This document shows, piece by piece, positions 10,690 through 18,852 of a DNA stretch of 64,000 bases. The stretch is from Lelliottia sp. WAP21 (lineage in GTDB: Bacteria; Pseudomonadota; Gammaproteobacteria; Enterobacterales; Enterobacteriaceae). Position numbers and translations under genes: made by a program. Each line of letters starts with the position of its first letter. Within the stretch, counting starts at the first letter, position 1. The stretch is taken from positions 372,001-436,000 of the forward strand of contig NZ_JAIWPG020000003.1 in the NCBI RefSeq assembly GCF_020532665.2, read 5' to 3'. The notes below the pieces were generated by a model. That model was not told the origin of the DNA. It saw only the letters and a list, made by a program, of their open reading frames with translations, and searched no databases.

Positions 10690-11631
10690 ATGAGATTAAA
10701 GCCGTTAGTGACCGCGCTCTGTGCTGGCGCACTGCTTGCCGCAACGCCGTTTGTGCAGGCCAAAGACCTGAAATCCATCGGCGTGACGGTGGGCGATCTG
10801 GCTAACCCGTTCTTCGTGCAGATCACCAAAGGTGCAGAGCTTGAAGCACGCAAACTGGCGGGGGATAACGTCAAGGTGACGTTAGTTTCCAGTGGCTATG
10901 ATTTGGGCCAGCAGGTGGCGCAGATCGACAACTTTATTGCCGCCAAAGTAGACATGATCATTCTGAACGCCGCAGATTCCAAAGGGATCGGTCCGGCGGT
11001 AAAACGGGCGAAAGAGGCCGGGATCGTTGTGGTGGCGGTTGACGTTGCGGCAGAAGGTGCCGATGCCACGATCACCTCAGATAACACGCAGGCCGGCGAG
11101 ATCGCCTGTAAATACATCACCGATCGCCTGAAGGGCAAAGGTGATGTGGTGATCATCAACGGACCGCCAGTATCAGCAGTACAAAACCGTGTTGAAGGTT
11201 GCCAGACAGAATTCAAACGCCATCCGGATATCAAGGTGTTGTCTTATAACCAGAACGCCAAAGGCAGTCGCGAAGGGGGTCTGGAGGTCATGACCGCGCT
11301 CTTAGCCGCCAATCCGAAGATTGATGGGGTATTTGCCATTAACGATCCCACGGCGATCGGTGCCGATCTGGCAGCGAAACAGGCGCAACGTAATGAATTC
11401 TTTATAGTTGGCGTCGATGGTTCGCCAGACGGTGAAGAGGCATTGAAACGTGAGAACTCCCTGTTTGTCGCAACACCCGCTCAGGATCCGCAGGTGATGG
11501 CAGCGAAGGCGGTGGAGATCGGCTACGACATTCTGCAGGGCAAACCGGCACCAAAAGAGCCTGTGTTGATCCCGGTGACGATGATCGATAAGCAGAGCGT
11601 GGGGACGTATAAGGGATGGACGGTGAAGTAA
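10690..11631 (+). CDS. Periplasmic sugar-binding protein
   Basis: A 313-residue type I periplasmic-binding protein (Peripla_BP_4) with a signal peptide ending near residue 24 (VQA). The conserved ANPFF segment follows the first strand, as in ribose- and allose-binding proteins, and TSDNTQAG and GVDGSPDG loops are present. CGAGGA precedes the ATG. It is the specificity component of the transporter encoded just upstream. Two palindromic repeats separate it from the isomerase gene, a common arrangement that leaves extra stable mRNA for binding proteins. Confidence 0.92.
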   Translation: MRLKPLVTALCAGALLAATPFVQAKDLKSIGVTVGDLANPFFVQITKGAELEARKLAGDNVKVTLVSSGYDLGQQVAQIDNFIAAKVDMIILNAADSKGIGPAVKRAKEAGIVVVAVDVAAEGADATITSDNTQAGEIACKYITDRLKGKGDVVIINGPPVSAVQNRVEGCQTEFKRHPDIKVLSYNQNAKGSREGGLEVMTALLAANPKIDGVFAINDPTAIGADLAAKQAQRNEFFIVGVDGSPDGEEALKRENSLFVATPAQDPQVMAAKAVEIGYDILQGKPAPKEPVLIPVTMIDKQSVGTYKGWTVK

Positions 11632-11646
11632 CGCGGTGCGCTCTGA

Positions 11647-11680
11647 TGCCCTCACCCTGACCCTCTCCCACAGGGAGAGG
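11647..11680. repeat. Intergenic palindromic repeat, copy 2
   Basis: TGCCCTCACCCTGACCCTCT followed by CCCACAGGGAGAGG, nearly identical to the copy at 1552. It forms an inverted pair with the copy at 11749, so the transcript between the binding-protein and isomerase genes can fold into a large stem-loop. Confidence 0.75.
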
Positions 11681-11748
11681 ACAAGGTGAAAGTAACGCGA
11701 GTGCGCTCTGATGCCTTCACTCGTTAGGCGGGTCAGGTGAGTGTTTTT

Positions 11749-11785
11749 CCCCCTCTCCCTGTGGGAGAGGGCTGGGGTGAGGGCA
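11749..11785. repeat. Intergenic palindromic repeat, copy 3, inverted
   Basis: CCCCCTCTCCCTGTGGGAGA followed by GGGCTGGGGTGAGGGC is the reverse-oriented version of the copy at 11647. The two arms enclose a second GTGCGCTCTGATGCC sequence. Likely a transcript-stabilising or attenuating structure ahead of the isomerase gene. Confidence 0.75.
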
Positions 11786-11814
11786 ACAACCCGCACCATA
11801 CCCAAGGAATCCAC

Positions 11815-12501
11815 ATGAAACGCTCCGAAATCAACGAAATCCTCGGCCACACACGACAGTTTTTCTCGAAGCACGATGTTCATCTTCCGCCATTTGCCAG
11901 CTTCGCGCCGACTCAGTGGCAGCAGCTTGACCAGGACGCATGGCAGGAAGTTTACGCCCTCAAACTTGGCTGGGACGTCACCGCGTTTGGCGGAGACCAT
12001 TTTACCGCGCAGGGATTAACCCTCTTCACTCTGCGCAACGGCTCGCCCAACGGCGTGCCCTATGAAAAATGCTACGCTGAAAAAATCATGCATGTACGCG
12101 ACGGTCAGGTTACGCCGATGCATTTTCACTGGCGCAAACGTGAAGACATCATCAACCGCGGCGGCGGAAACCTGATCCTTGAGTTGTGGAATGCCGGTAG
12201 CCATGAAGAAACCGACAATACTCCCGTCACGGTCACGATTGACGGCCACCGACAGACCCACGCACCCGGCAGTCAGCTGCGCCTCACCCCAGGGGAAAGC
12301 ATCTGCCTGACGCCCGGCCTGTATCACAGCTTCTGGGGTGAACGAGGATTTGGCGATGTGCTGGTGGGGGAAGTCTCTTCCGTCAACGACGACGAGCACG
12401 ATAACCACTTTTTACAGCCCCTCGCCCGCTTTAACCCTATCGAAGAAGACGAGCCCGCCGTGCTGGTGCTGTGCAACGAATACAGCCTGTTTCGACTTTA
12501 A
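11815..12501 (+). CDS. D-lyxose ketol-isomerase (D-lyxose/D-mannose isomerase)
   Basis: A 228-residue cupin-fold metal enzyme, very similar from end to end to the structurally characterised D-lyxose isomerase of E. coli O157:H7. The metal-binding histidine/glutamate cluster sits in MHFHWRKREDI (near residues 102-112) and a further histidine in GLYHSFW. Family members isomerise D-lyxose to D-xylulose and, less well, D-mannose to D-fructose. The start at 11815 is chosen because AAGGA lies just before it; an in-frame extension to 11737 would translate the repeat and is rejected. Confidence 0.93.
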   Translation: MKRSEINEILGHTRQFFSKHDVHLPPFASFAPTQWQQLDQDAWQEVYALKLGWDVTAFGGDHFTAQGLTLFTLRNGSPNGVPYEKCYAEKIMHVRDGQVTPMHFHWRKREDIINRGGGNLILELWNAGSHEETDNTPVTVTIDGHRQTHAPGSQLRLTPGESICLTPGLYHSFWGERGFGDVLVGEVSSVNDDEHDNHFLQPLARFNPIEEDEPAVLVLCNEYSLFRL

Positions 12502-12511
12502 GGAGCGTGTT

Positions 12512-13372
12512 ATGCCGCTGATCTCTCTCGCTGATGGACTGGAACATGCCCGCCAGCACCGCTATGCCCTTGGGGCGTTTAACGTGCTCGACTCGCACTT
12601 TTTACGCGCATTATTTGCCGCCGCTAAACAGGAACGCTCGCCGTTTATCATCAACATCGCTGAAGTGCATTTTAAGTATCTTTCGCTGGATTCCCTGGTG
12701 GAAGCGGTAAAGTTTGAAGCCGCACGTCATGATATTCCGGTGGTGCTCAATCTCGATCACGGCCTGCATTTTGAGGCGGTCGTGCGGGCCCTGCGCTTAG
12801 GATTCAGTTCCGTGATGTTCGATGGGTCGACGCTGAGCTATGAAGAGAATATTCGCCAGACGCGGGAAGTGGTGAAAATGTGCCATGCCGTTGGCGTCTC
12901 GGTTGAGGCGGAGCTGGGCGCCGTGGGGGGCGATGAGGGCGGCGCGTTGTACGGCCATGCCGATGAAGCTTATTTCACCGACCCAGCCCTGGCGCGCGAA
13001 TTTGTCGATCAAACGGGCATCGACGCGCTGGCAGTCGCCATCGGCAATGCACACGGCAAATACAGAGGGGAACCCAAACTTGATTTCTCGCGTCTGGACG
13101 CCATTCGCCAGCAAACCGGACTTCCACTGGTATTACACGGTGGGTCGGGGATCGGTGAGGATGATTTCCGTCGCGCTATCGAGCTCGGTATTCATAAAAT
13201 CAACTTCTATACGGGAATGTCTCAGGCGGCGCTGGCATCCGTTGAACAGCGCATCACCCACCGTCAGCCTGTTTATGATGAATTGGCTGAACTCCTGCTC
13301 GGGATCGAAGAGGCCATTACCGATACCGTCTCGGAGCAGATGCGCATATTCGGCAGCGCGGGGCAGATCTAA
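12512..13372 (+). CDS. Class II ketose-bisphosphate aldolase (FbaA/GatY-like)
   Basis: A 286-residue zinc-dependent TIM-barrel aldolase. Visible hallmarks are the first zinc ligand region LNLDHGLHFE, VEAELGAVGG, the second histidine region NAHGKYRG, and HGGSGIG followed by KINFYT for phosphate binding. It cleaves a ketose 1-phosphate or 1,6-bisphosphate, releasing dihydroxyacetone phosphate. AAGGAG precedes the ATG 10 bp after the isomerase stop, and its stop overlaps the kinase start by one base (TAATG). Substrate is inferred to be the product of the neighbouring PfkB kinase. Confidence 0.9.
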   Translation: MPLISLADGLEHARQHRYALGAFNVLDSHFLRALFAAAKQERSPFIINIAEVHFKYLSLDSLVEAVKFEAARHDIPVVLNLDHGLHFEAVVRALRLGFSSVMFDGSTLSYEENIRQTREVVKMCHAVGVSVEAELGAVGGDEGGALYGHADEAYFTDPALAREFVDQTGIDALAVAIGNAHGKYRGEPKLDFSRLDAIRQQTGLPLVLHGGSGIGEDDFRRAIELGIHKINFYTGMSQAALASVEQRITHRQPVYDELAELLLGIEEAITDTVSEQMRIFGSAGQI

Positions 13373-14364
13373 TGGAACGCAGAGGGGTTATCGCCGCAGG
13401 CAATATGCTGGTCGACCATGTGCATCATATTGTGCAGTGGCCCGAGCGCGGCTGGCTGGCCGAAATCATCCAGAGTGAGCGTGCCACGGGCGGTGCGCCG
13501 TTAAACGTACTGCTCACGCTGGCAAAAATGCACACGGGCCTGCCGTTACAGGCGGTCGGGCTTATCGGGGAGGACAGCGACGGCGACTACATCATGGCGA
13601 TGCTCGATCAATACCACGTGAATCGTCAGCAGGTGCAGCGCACCAGCTCTGCCCCCACCTCCATGTCGCAGGTGATGACCGATCCCAGCGGACAGCGTAC
13701 CTTTTTCCACTCACCCGCCGCCAACCGGCTGCTGGATCTCTCCTCTTTTGACAGACTCGATCCGAAGATGAAGATTTTCCATTTAGGGTATCTGTTGCTG
13801 CTTGATAGCCTTGACCAGCCCGACGAGGAATTTGGCACCCGCAGCGCGCGTCTGCTTTCACAAATGCGCGATCTGGGATACGAAACCTCCCTCGACCTGG
13901 TATCCCGTAAAGGCGATCCCCGCTATCAGCCGCTGGTGCTCCCTGCCCTGCGTTATGTGGATTATCTGGTCATCAATGAGCTGGAAGCCGGCGAATTTAG
14001 CGGCCTGGAGATGCGCGATGAGACGGATGCGCCTCATTTGCAGCACATTGCCGAGGCCGCCTCGCAGTTGTTATCGGCGGGCGTGCAAAAACGGGTGGTG
14101 ATTCACTGTCCGGAAGGTGCCTGGGGCGAAACCCCTGATGAACCCGGCCTGTGGATCCCCTCGCAGGTCCTGACGCCCGATGAGATTGTCGGCAGCGTGG
14201 GCGCGGGCGATGCCTTTTGCGCAGGGTTTTTATACGGTTGCCACGAGGCATGGTCACTGCCAGCGAGCATTCAGCTCGCGCATGCCTGCGCCCGGGCGAG
14301 TTTGCTCGCCGCGAATGCGATTGACGGGGCTAAGACGCTGTCAGAGCTACAGGCATCTCTTTAG
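13372..14364 (+). CDS. PfkB-family carbohydrate kinase
   Basis: A 330-residue ribokinase-fold kinase. The N-terminal sugar-binding strand GNMLVDHVH, the ERATGGAPLNV region and the C-terminal catalytic motif GSVGAGDAFCAGF (aspartate base in GAGD) are all present. It probably phosphorylates the ketose made by the D-lyxose isomerase before cleavage by the aldolase, with which it is translationally coupled. Whether it adds phosphate at C1 or C5/C6 cannot be read from the sequence. It is the last gene of the operon, convergent with the response regulator gene only 8 bp away. Confidence 0.9.
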   Translation: MERRGVIAAGNMLVDHVHHIVQWPERGWLAEIIQSERATGGAPLNVLLTLAKMHTGLPLQAVGLIGEDSDGDYIMAMLDQYHVNRQQVQRTSSAPTSMSQVMTDPSGQRTFFHSPAANRLLDLSSFDRLDPKMKIFHLGYLLLLDSLDQPDEEFGTRSARLLSQMRDLGYETSLDLVSRKGDPRYQPLVLPALRYVDYLVINELEAGEFSGLEMRDETDAPHLQHIAEAASQLLSAGVQKRVVIHCPEGAWGETPDEPGLWIPSQVLTPDEIVGSVGAGDAFCAGFLYGCHEAWSLPASIQLAHACARASLLAANAIDGAKTLSELQASL

Positions 14365-14372
14365 AACGGCGT

Positions 14373-15104
14373 TTAGGCCGCCTTATCATGGTGAGAAACG
14401 TCAGCGGCAAAGACATAGCCCAGCCCGCGGATGGTTTTGATCAGCGCTGGCTGATGCGGATTGGCTTCGATTTTACGTCGCAGCCGCATGATTAACACGT
14501 CGATAGTGCGATCAAACACCTCCGCGCTTTCGCTGTGCGTGAGCTCCAGCAACTGTTCCCGGCTGAGGACCCGACGGGCATTCTGCGCCAGTGCCAGCAA
14601 CAACCCATACTCACCCTGCGTCAGCGGCACCACGTTACGTTGGCTGTCACTCAATTCACAGCGGGCAGTATCCAGCGTCCAGCCACTAAACGACACGCCC
14701 GTGACCTGCGGCGTGACAGGTTCTGCCGCCAGAATACCGGTACGGCGCAGTACGGCTTTCACACGCGCCACCACCACGCGTGGGTTAAAGGGTTTGCCGA
14801 TATAATCATCCGCGCCCATTTCCAGCCCGACGACCACATCAGACTCGCTACCCAGCCCCGTCAGCATAATCACCGGGAGGTCCGTTCGCAGCTTTTGCAA
14901 CAGCTGTAAAACCTGCAACCCATTGATATCCGGCAACATCATATCCAACAATACAAGCGCGATACCCGGATCCTGCCGGGCGAGCGCCAGGCCATCCAAA
15001 CCGTTATGGCAGACATGCACGGTAAACACGTGCTCATTGAGCACATCTTTCAGCAGTTCGCAGACCGCCGCGTCGTCATCTATCACCAGAATCGCTGGTT
15101 TCAT
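14373..15104 (-). CDS. OmpR-family response regulator
   Basis: A 243-residue regulator: receiver domain (1-115) with acidic pair DDD at 9-11, phospho-acceptor D54 in LLDMMLP and lysine in GKPF, then an OmpR/PhoB winged helix (about 140-235) with the recognition segment VDVLIMRLRRK and a TIRGLGYVFA wing. No kinase is adjacent. The TorS-like hybrid kinase at the other end of the sugar operon is the obvious partner, and the two genes bracket it. The sequence resembles TorR-class regulators, and TorR-box-like sites lie in front of the operon. Confidence 0.9.
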   Translation of the reverse strand: MKPAILVIDDDAAVCELLKDVLNEHVFTVHVCHNGLDGLALARQDPGIALVLLDMMLPDINGLQVLQLLQKLRTDLPVIMLTGLGSESDVVVGLEMGADDYIGKPFNPRVVVARVKAVLRRTGILAAEPVTPQVTGVSFSGWTLDTARCELSDSQRNVVPLTQGEYGLLLALAQNARRVLSREQLLELTHSESAEVFDRTIDVLIMRLRRKIEANPHQPALIKTIRGLGYVFAADVSHHDKAA

Positions 15105-15221
15105 CGCATATTTCCGTCAGGGGATTATGTTAAGTCTGAACCATTCTGCGATCGGCTCCAGCCAATTTCTTTTTTCCATTGCGGAATTTCAACCAATGTC
15201 ACATCCGCAGCGCTGTCGACA

Positions 15222-15235
15222 CGTCAATTTTGACG
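15222..15235. promoter_or_regulatory. Inverted repeat, candidate FhlA upstream activating site
   Basis: CGTCAATTTTGACG has perfect 6-bp arms around TT and is centred about 105 bp before the predicted fdhF transcription start. FhlA, the formate-dependent sigma54 activator, binds at about this distance upstream of E. coli fdhF. Assignment is by position and symmetry only. Confidence 0.4.
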
Positions 15236-15306
15236 ATTGCCTGTTTTTCGTCAGGGTTTTGCGGGCGCATCCGCCGTAAAGTCAGGAAATAGCCACAATT
15301 TAAACA

Positions 15307-15322
15307 TGGCATAGAAGCTGCA
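15307..15322 (+). promoter_or_regulatory. sigma54 promoter of fdhF
   Basis: TGGCATAGAAGCTGCA has GG (-24) and GC (-12) separated by exactly 10 bases. It lies 39 bp before the fdhF ATG, where E. coli fdhF has its RpoN-dependent promoter. Confidence 0.85.
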
Positions 15323-15361
15323 TAACAGCCGGGAAAGCATTGTTTAACTGGAGCGAAACCG

Positions 15362-17509
15362 ATGAAAAAAGTCGTCACGGTTTGCCCCTATTGTGCCTCA
15401 GGTTGCAAGATCAACCTGGTGGTCGATAACGGCAAAATCGTTCGGGCGGAAGCGGCGCAGGGTAAAACCAACCAGGGCACGCTGTGCCTGAAAGGCTATT
15501 ATGGCTGGGATTTTATCAATGACACCCAAATCCTCACCCCCCGCCTGAAAACCCCTATGATTCGGCGTGAACGGGGTGGAAAGCTGGAATCCGTCTCCTG
15601 GGACGAAGCGCTGGACTATGTTGCCAGCCGTCTGAGCGCCATCAAGCAGAAGTATGGCCCGGATGCGATTCAGACCACCGGATCGTCACGCGGTACGGGT
15701 AATGAAACCAACTATGTAATGCAAAAATTCGCACGCGCCGTTATTGGTACCAATAACGTCGACTGTTGCGCTCGCGTCTGACACGGCCCATCGGTTGCAG
15801 GTCTGCACCAGTCGGTCGGTAACGGCGCAATGAGTAACGCGATCAACGAGATTGATAACACCGATCTGGTGTTTATTTTCGGCTACAACCCGGCGGATTC
15901 GCATCCGATTGTGGCGAATCACGTGATCAATGCGAAGCGCAACGGGGCGAAAATCATCGTCTGCGATCCGCGTAAAATCGAAACGGCGCGCATTGCGGAT
16001 ATGCATATCGCGCTGAAAAATGGCTCCAACATCGCGCTGCTCAATGCGATGGGGCACGTCATCATTGAAGAAAACCTGTACGACCAGGCGTTTGTCGCCA
16101 GCCGCACAGAGGGCTTTGAAGAGTATCGCAAGATTGTCGAAGGCTATACGCCAGAGTCGGTCGAGGCGATAACCGGCGTGAGTGCGCAGGAAATTCGTCA
16201 GGCGGCGCGGATGTACGCCGGGGCGAAAACGGCTGCCATTCTGTGGGGCATGGGCGTCACCCAATTCTATCAGGGTGTCGAAACCGTGCGATCCCTGACA
16301 AGTCTCGCAATGTTGACCGGGAATCTGGGTAAACCGCACGTCGGGGTTAATCCCGTGCGTGGTCAGAATAACGTTCAGGGTGCGTGTGATATGGGCGCGC
16401 TGCCGGATACTTATCCGGGATATCAGTACGTTAAGTTCCCGGAAAACCGTGAAAAATTCGCCAAAGCCTGGGGCGTCGAAAGTCTGCCTGAACACACCGG
16501 GTATCGCATCAGCGAGCTGCCGCATCGTGCGGCGCACGGTGAAGTGCGGGCGGCCTACATCATGGGTGAAGATCCGCTGCAAACCGACGCCGAGCTGTCA
16601 GCGGTGCGTAAAGGCTTTGAGGATCTGGAACTGGTGATTGTCCAGGATATCTTTATGACCAAAACCGCAGCGGCGGCGGATGTGATTTTACCGTCGACGT
16701 CGTGGGGCGAGCATGAAGGGGTTTACACCGCGGCGGACCGTGGCTTCCAGCGCTTCTTCAAAGCGGTCGAGCCAAAGTGGGATTTGAAAACCGACTGGCA
16801 GATCATCAGTGAAATCGCCACCCGCATGGGTTATCCGATGCATTACAACAACACTCAGGAAATCTGGGACGAGTTGCGCAATCTGTGTCCGGATTTCACC
16901 GGGGCTACCTATGAGAAAATGGGTGAGCTGGGGTATATCCAGTGGCCATGCCGTGATGAATCAGAGACCGATCAGGGCACGTCGTATCTCTTTAAAGAGA
17001 AGTTCGACACCCCGAATGGTCTGGCGCAGTTCTTCACCTGCGACTGGGTCGCGCCAATCGATAAACTCACCGACGAGTATCCGATGGTGCTTTCCACCGT
17101 GCGTGAAGTAGGACACTACTCCTGTCGCTCCATGACCGGCAACTGTGCTGCGCTGGCGGCGCTGGCGGACGAACCGGGTTATGCCCAGATCAATACCGCA
17201 GATGCTGCACGGCTGGGCATTGAGGACGAGGAGCTGGTGTGGGTCAGTTCCCGTAAAGGCCGCATCATCACCCGCGCACAGGTGAGCGATCGCCCGAACA
17301 AAGGCGCGGTGTATATGACCTATCAGTGGTGGATCGGTGCCTGTAACGAGCTGGTGACAGAAAACCTGAGCCCGATAACCAAAACCCCGGAGTACAAATA
17401 TTGCGCCGTACGGGTTGAGGCTATCGAAAATCAGCATCAGGCCGAGCAGTACGTTATTGATGAATACACCCGACTTAAAGCCCGTTTACGCGAAAGTGCA
17501 ATGGGTTAA
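15362..17509 (+). CDS. fdhF: Formate dehydrogenase H, selenocysteine-containing
   Basis: A 715-residue molybdopterin enzyme of the formate-hydrogenlyase complex, oxidising formate to CO2 on the cytoplasmic side. The in-frame UGA at 15779-15781 is codon 140 and encodes selenocysteine, followed by the conserved His141. The SECIS hairpin follows directly. The [4Fe-4S] ligands C8, C11, C15 and C42 are present. Total length equals E. coli FdhF, and sequence before and after the UGA matches it closely, so this is one gene and not two fragments. Transcription is predicted from the sigma54 promoter at 15307. Confidence 0.98.
15779..15818 (+). promoter_or_regulatory. Selenocysteine UGA and bacterial SECIS element
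   Basis: UGA at 15779-15781 is followed by an apical hairpin at 15793-15809: arms GGU-GCA / UGC-ACC with a bulged U and a GGUC loop. These are the features recognised by SelB in E. coli fdhF mRNA. Confidence 0.95.
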
Positions 17510-17532
17510 TTAATCAGAAACCAGGGGTGCGT

Positions 17533-17561
17533 AAAAGGGGTGGAATATTCACCCTTTTTTT
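17533..17561 (+). terminator. fdhF terminator
   Basis: AAAAGGGGTG, a GAATATT loop, then CACCC running into seven T residues, 24 bp after the fdhF stop codon. Confidence 0.85.
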
Positions 17562-17689
17562 ATTTATATTTAATACATAAATCATGTGAATATTTATTCT
17601 GGAAGGCGTCACGCAAAAATAATGTAATTTCGCTCAATCACATTTACATCTTTGCATTTTATTTCAGTGAGATAAGATTGGCGGCGGGT

Positions 17690-17829
17690 GCTTAAGGCTT
17701 TCTGTCTTAAGCATGATTGAGGGACAGAAAGTAAGAAGCCCCGGGAAATTTTCATTTACCCGAGGCTGCCCTCAACGACCACAAGTTGAGAGTAGCCTCT
17801 TATTCTTTCTTTCGCAAGGAGTAAAAGGC
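17690..17829 (+). ncRNA. Structured leader of a hok-type toxin mRNA, Sok target region
   Basis: The sequence follows the layout of hok mRNA leaders: a 5' stem GCTTAAG/CTTAAGC (17690-17712); an alternative pairing of CTTTCTGT (17698-17705) with ACAGAAAG (17724-17731); AGAAGCCCCGGG; and a second stem GAGGCT..CTCAAC / GTTGAG..AGCCTC (17762-17799) of the kind targeted by Sok antisense RNA. The coding sequence follows. An open frame from 17713 runs in frame into the toxin, where plasmid R1 has the overlapping mok frame. An antisense RNA on the minus strand is expected, but its promoter was not firmly located. Confidence 0.7.
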
Positions 17830-17982
17830 ATGACGCCATTAAAATCAGTGTTGGGCATCGTTCTTATTATTTGCCTGACCATCGTGATTTTTACCTTTAT
17901 TAATCGCGGGAAGTTATGCGAGCTAACAATAAAGAGTGAGCATCAGGAGGTGGCGGCTAAATTAGCCTGTGTTGCAGGCTAA
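17830..17982 (+). CDS. Hok/Gef-family type I toxin
   Basis: A 50-residue protein with one membrane span (about residues 6-25) and the family tail RGKLCELTIKSEHQEVAAKL. Hok toxins insert into the inner membrane and collapse the membrane potential when translated; normally an antisense RNA silences them. AAGGAG lies 9 bases before the ATG. The locus sits between fdhF and yjcO, adjacent in E. coli, so it is an accessory insertion here. Whether it is active cannot be judged, but no damage to the frame is visible. The 39-codon in-frame upstream extension is probably the mok-like leader frame rather than part of the toxin. Confidence 0.85.
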   Translation: MTPLKSVLGIVLIICLTIVIFTFINRGKLCELTIKSEHQEVAAKLACVAG

Positions 17983-17988
17983 ACTCAA

Positions 17989-18006
17989 GGGCGGGGAAAC
18001 CCGCCC
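17989..18006 (+). terminator. Hairpin after the hok gene
   Basis: Perfect 7-bp stem GGGCGGG / CCCGCCC closed by a GAAA tetraloop, 6 bp after the toxin stop. No T-run follows, so it may mark the folded 3' end of the toxin mRNA rather than a classic terminator. Confidence 0.6.
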
Positions 18007-18099
18007 GACTTGTCGGGACGCGGAGGTCTTAACGCACCCTTTTTCATTCAGACCTATCTTTATTATACTGCGCGCCATGTACCTTAATGATAAAAATCC

Positions 18100-18774
18100 A
18101 TGAAACCCATTTTTTTGCTGTTGTTCCTGTTCACCCTTTCCGCCCGCGCCGACGAGATCGGCAGCCAGTATAAAGAGCAGGCGGAAGCGGGAGACGCGCG
18201 TGCGCAGTACTATCTGGCCGACACCTGGTTCAGTTCGGGCGATGACGCAAAGGCCAGTTTCTGGGCCGAAAAAGCCGCCAAAGGGGGCGATGTCGATGCC
18301 ATGGCGCTGCTGTCACAAATTCATTTCAAGCAGGCTGATTACCCGCAGGCCAAAACGCTGGCGCAGCAGGCGACCATCGCCGGGAGCAAACGTGGCGCCA
18401 TCATGTTGGCCCGTCTGCTGGTCAACACACAGGCCGGGAAGACGGATTATCCTCGCGCTATCGAGCTGCTACAAAATGCCACAGGTGACAGCGATAATGA
18501 TTCGGCGGTGGATGCCCAGATGCTGCTGGGGCTGATCTATGCTAACGGCGTGGAGGTTGTGCAGGACGATGCCAAAGCCGAATCCTGGCTCAAACGCAGC
18601 TCGGCCATTTCGCGCACCGGTTACGCGGAATACTGGGCAGGCATGGTGTTCCTGCAGGGCGAAAAAGGCTTTATTACCCCTAACAAGCAGAAAGCGCTTT
18701 ACTGGTTAAACCTGAGTTGCACAGAAGGTTTTGATACAGGGTGCGAAGAGTTTGAGGCACTCAGCGGGGAGTAA
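18100..18774 (+). CDS. yjcO: YjcO, Sel1-repeat secreted protein
   Basis: A 224-residue protein with a signal peptide (cleavage near residue 18, ARA/DE) followed by about five Sel1/TPR-like helical repeats, visible as recurring A..G...A...L units such as EAGDARAQYYLAD and MLLGLIYANGV. It matches E. coli YjcO along its length, including the C-terminal EGFDTGCEEFE. Location is probably periplasmic. Function is unknown; Sel1 repeats usually bind protein partners. It keeps its E. coli position beside gltP, with the hok locus intervening before fdhF. Confidence 0.92.
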   Translation: MKPIFLLLFLFTLSARADEIGSQYKEQAEAGDARAQYYLADTWFSSGDDAKASFWAEKAAKGGDVDAMALLSQIHFKQADYPQAKTLAQQATIAGSKRGAIMLARLLVNTQAGKTDYPRAIELLQNATGDSDNDSAVDAQMLLGLIYANGVEVVQDDAKAESWLKRSSAISRTGYAEYWAGMVFLQGEKGFITPNKQKALYWLNLSCTEGFDTGCEEFEALSGE

Positions 18775-18777
18775 AAT

Positions 18778-18843
18778 GCCCGTTGGCGTTACGCCTGCCG
18801 GGCTTAGCATGTTGCAGGCCGGGTAAGCGTCGCGCTACCCGGC
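18778..18843. repeat. REP/BIME element between yjcO and gltP
   Basis: Two GC-rich palindromic units, GCCCGTTGGCG..CGCCTGCCGGGC and GGCCGGGTAAGCG..CGCTACCCGGC, fill the gap between two convergent genes. This is the usual location of enterobacterial REP sequences, and they may serve as a bidirectional terminator. Confidence 0.8.
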
Positions 18844-18852
18844 TGTTGGACG

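Noticed and set aside
11302-12000. 232-codon minus-strand open frame across the repeat pair at 11.7 kb
   Set aside because: Runs through palindromic repeats and the antisense of two real genes.
15686-16582. 298-codon open frame antisense to fdhF
   Set aside because: It lies fully within a conserved gene and has no recognisable protein pattern; a shadow of GC-rich codon use.
15362-17509. fdhF looks split into two frames by a stop codon
   Set aside because: The stop is a UGA at codon 140, followed by a SECIS hairpin and full-length homology, so it encodes selenocysteine.
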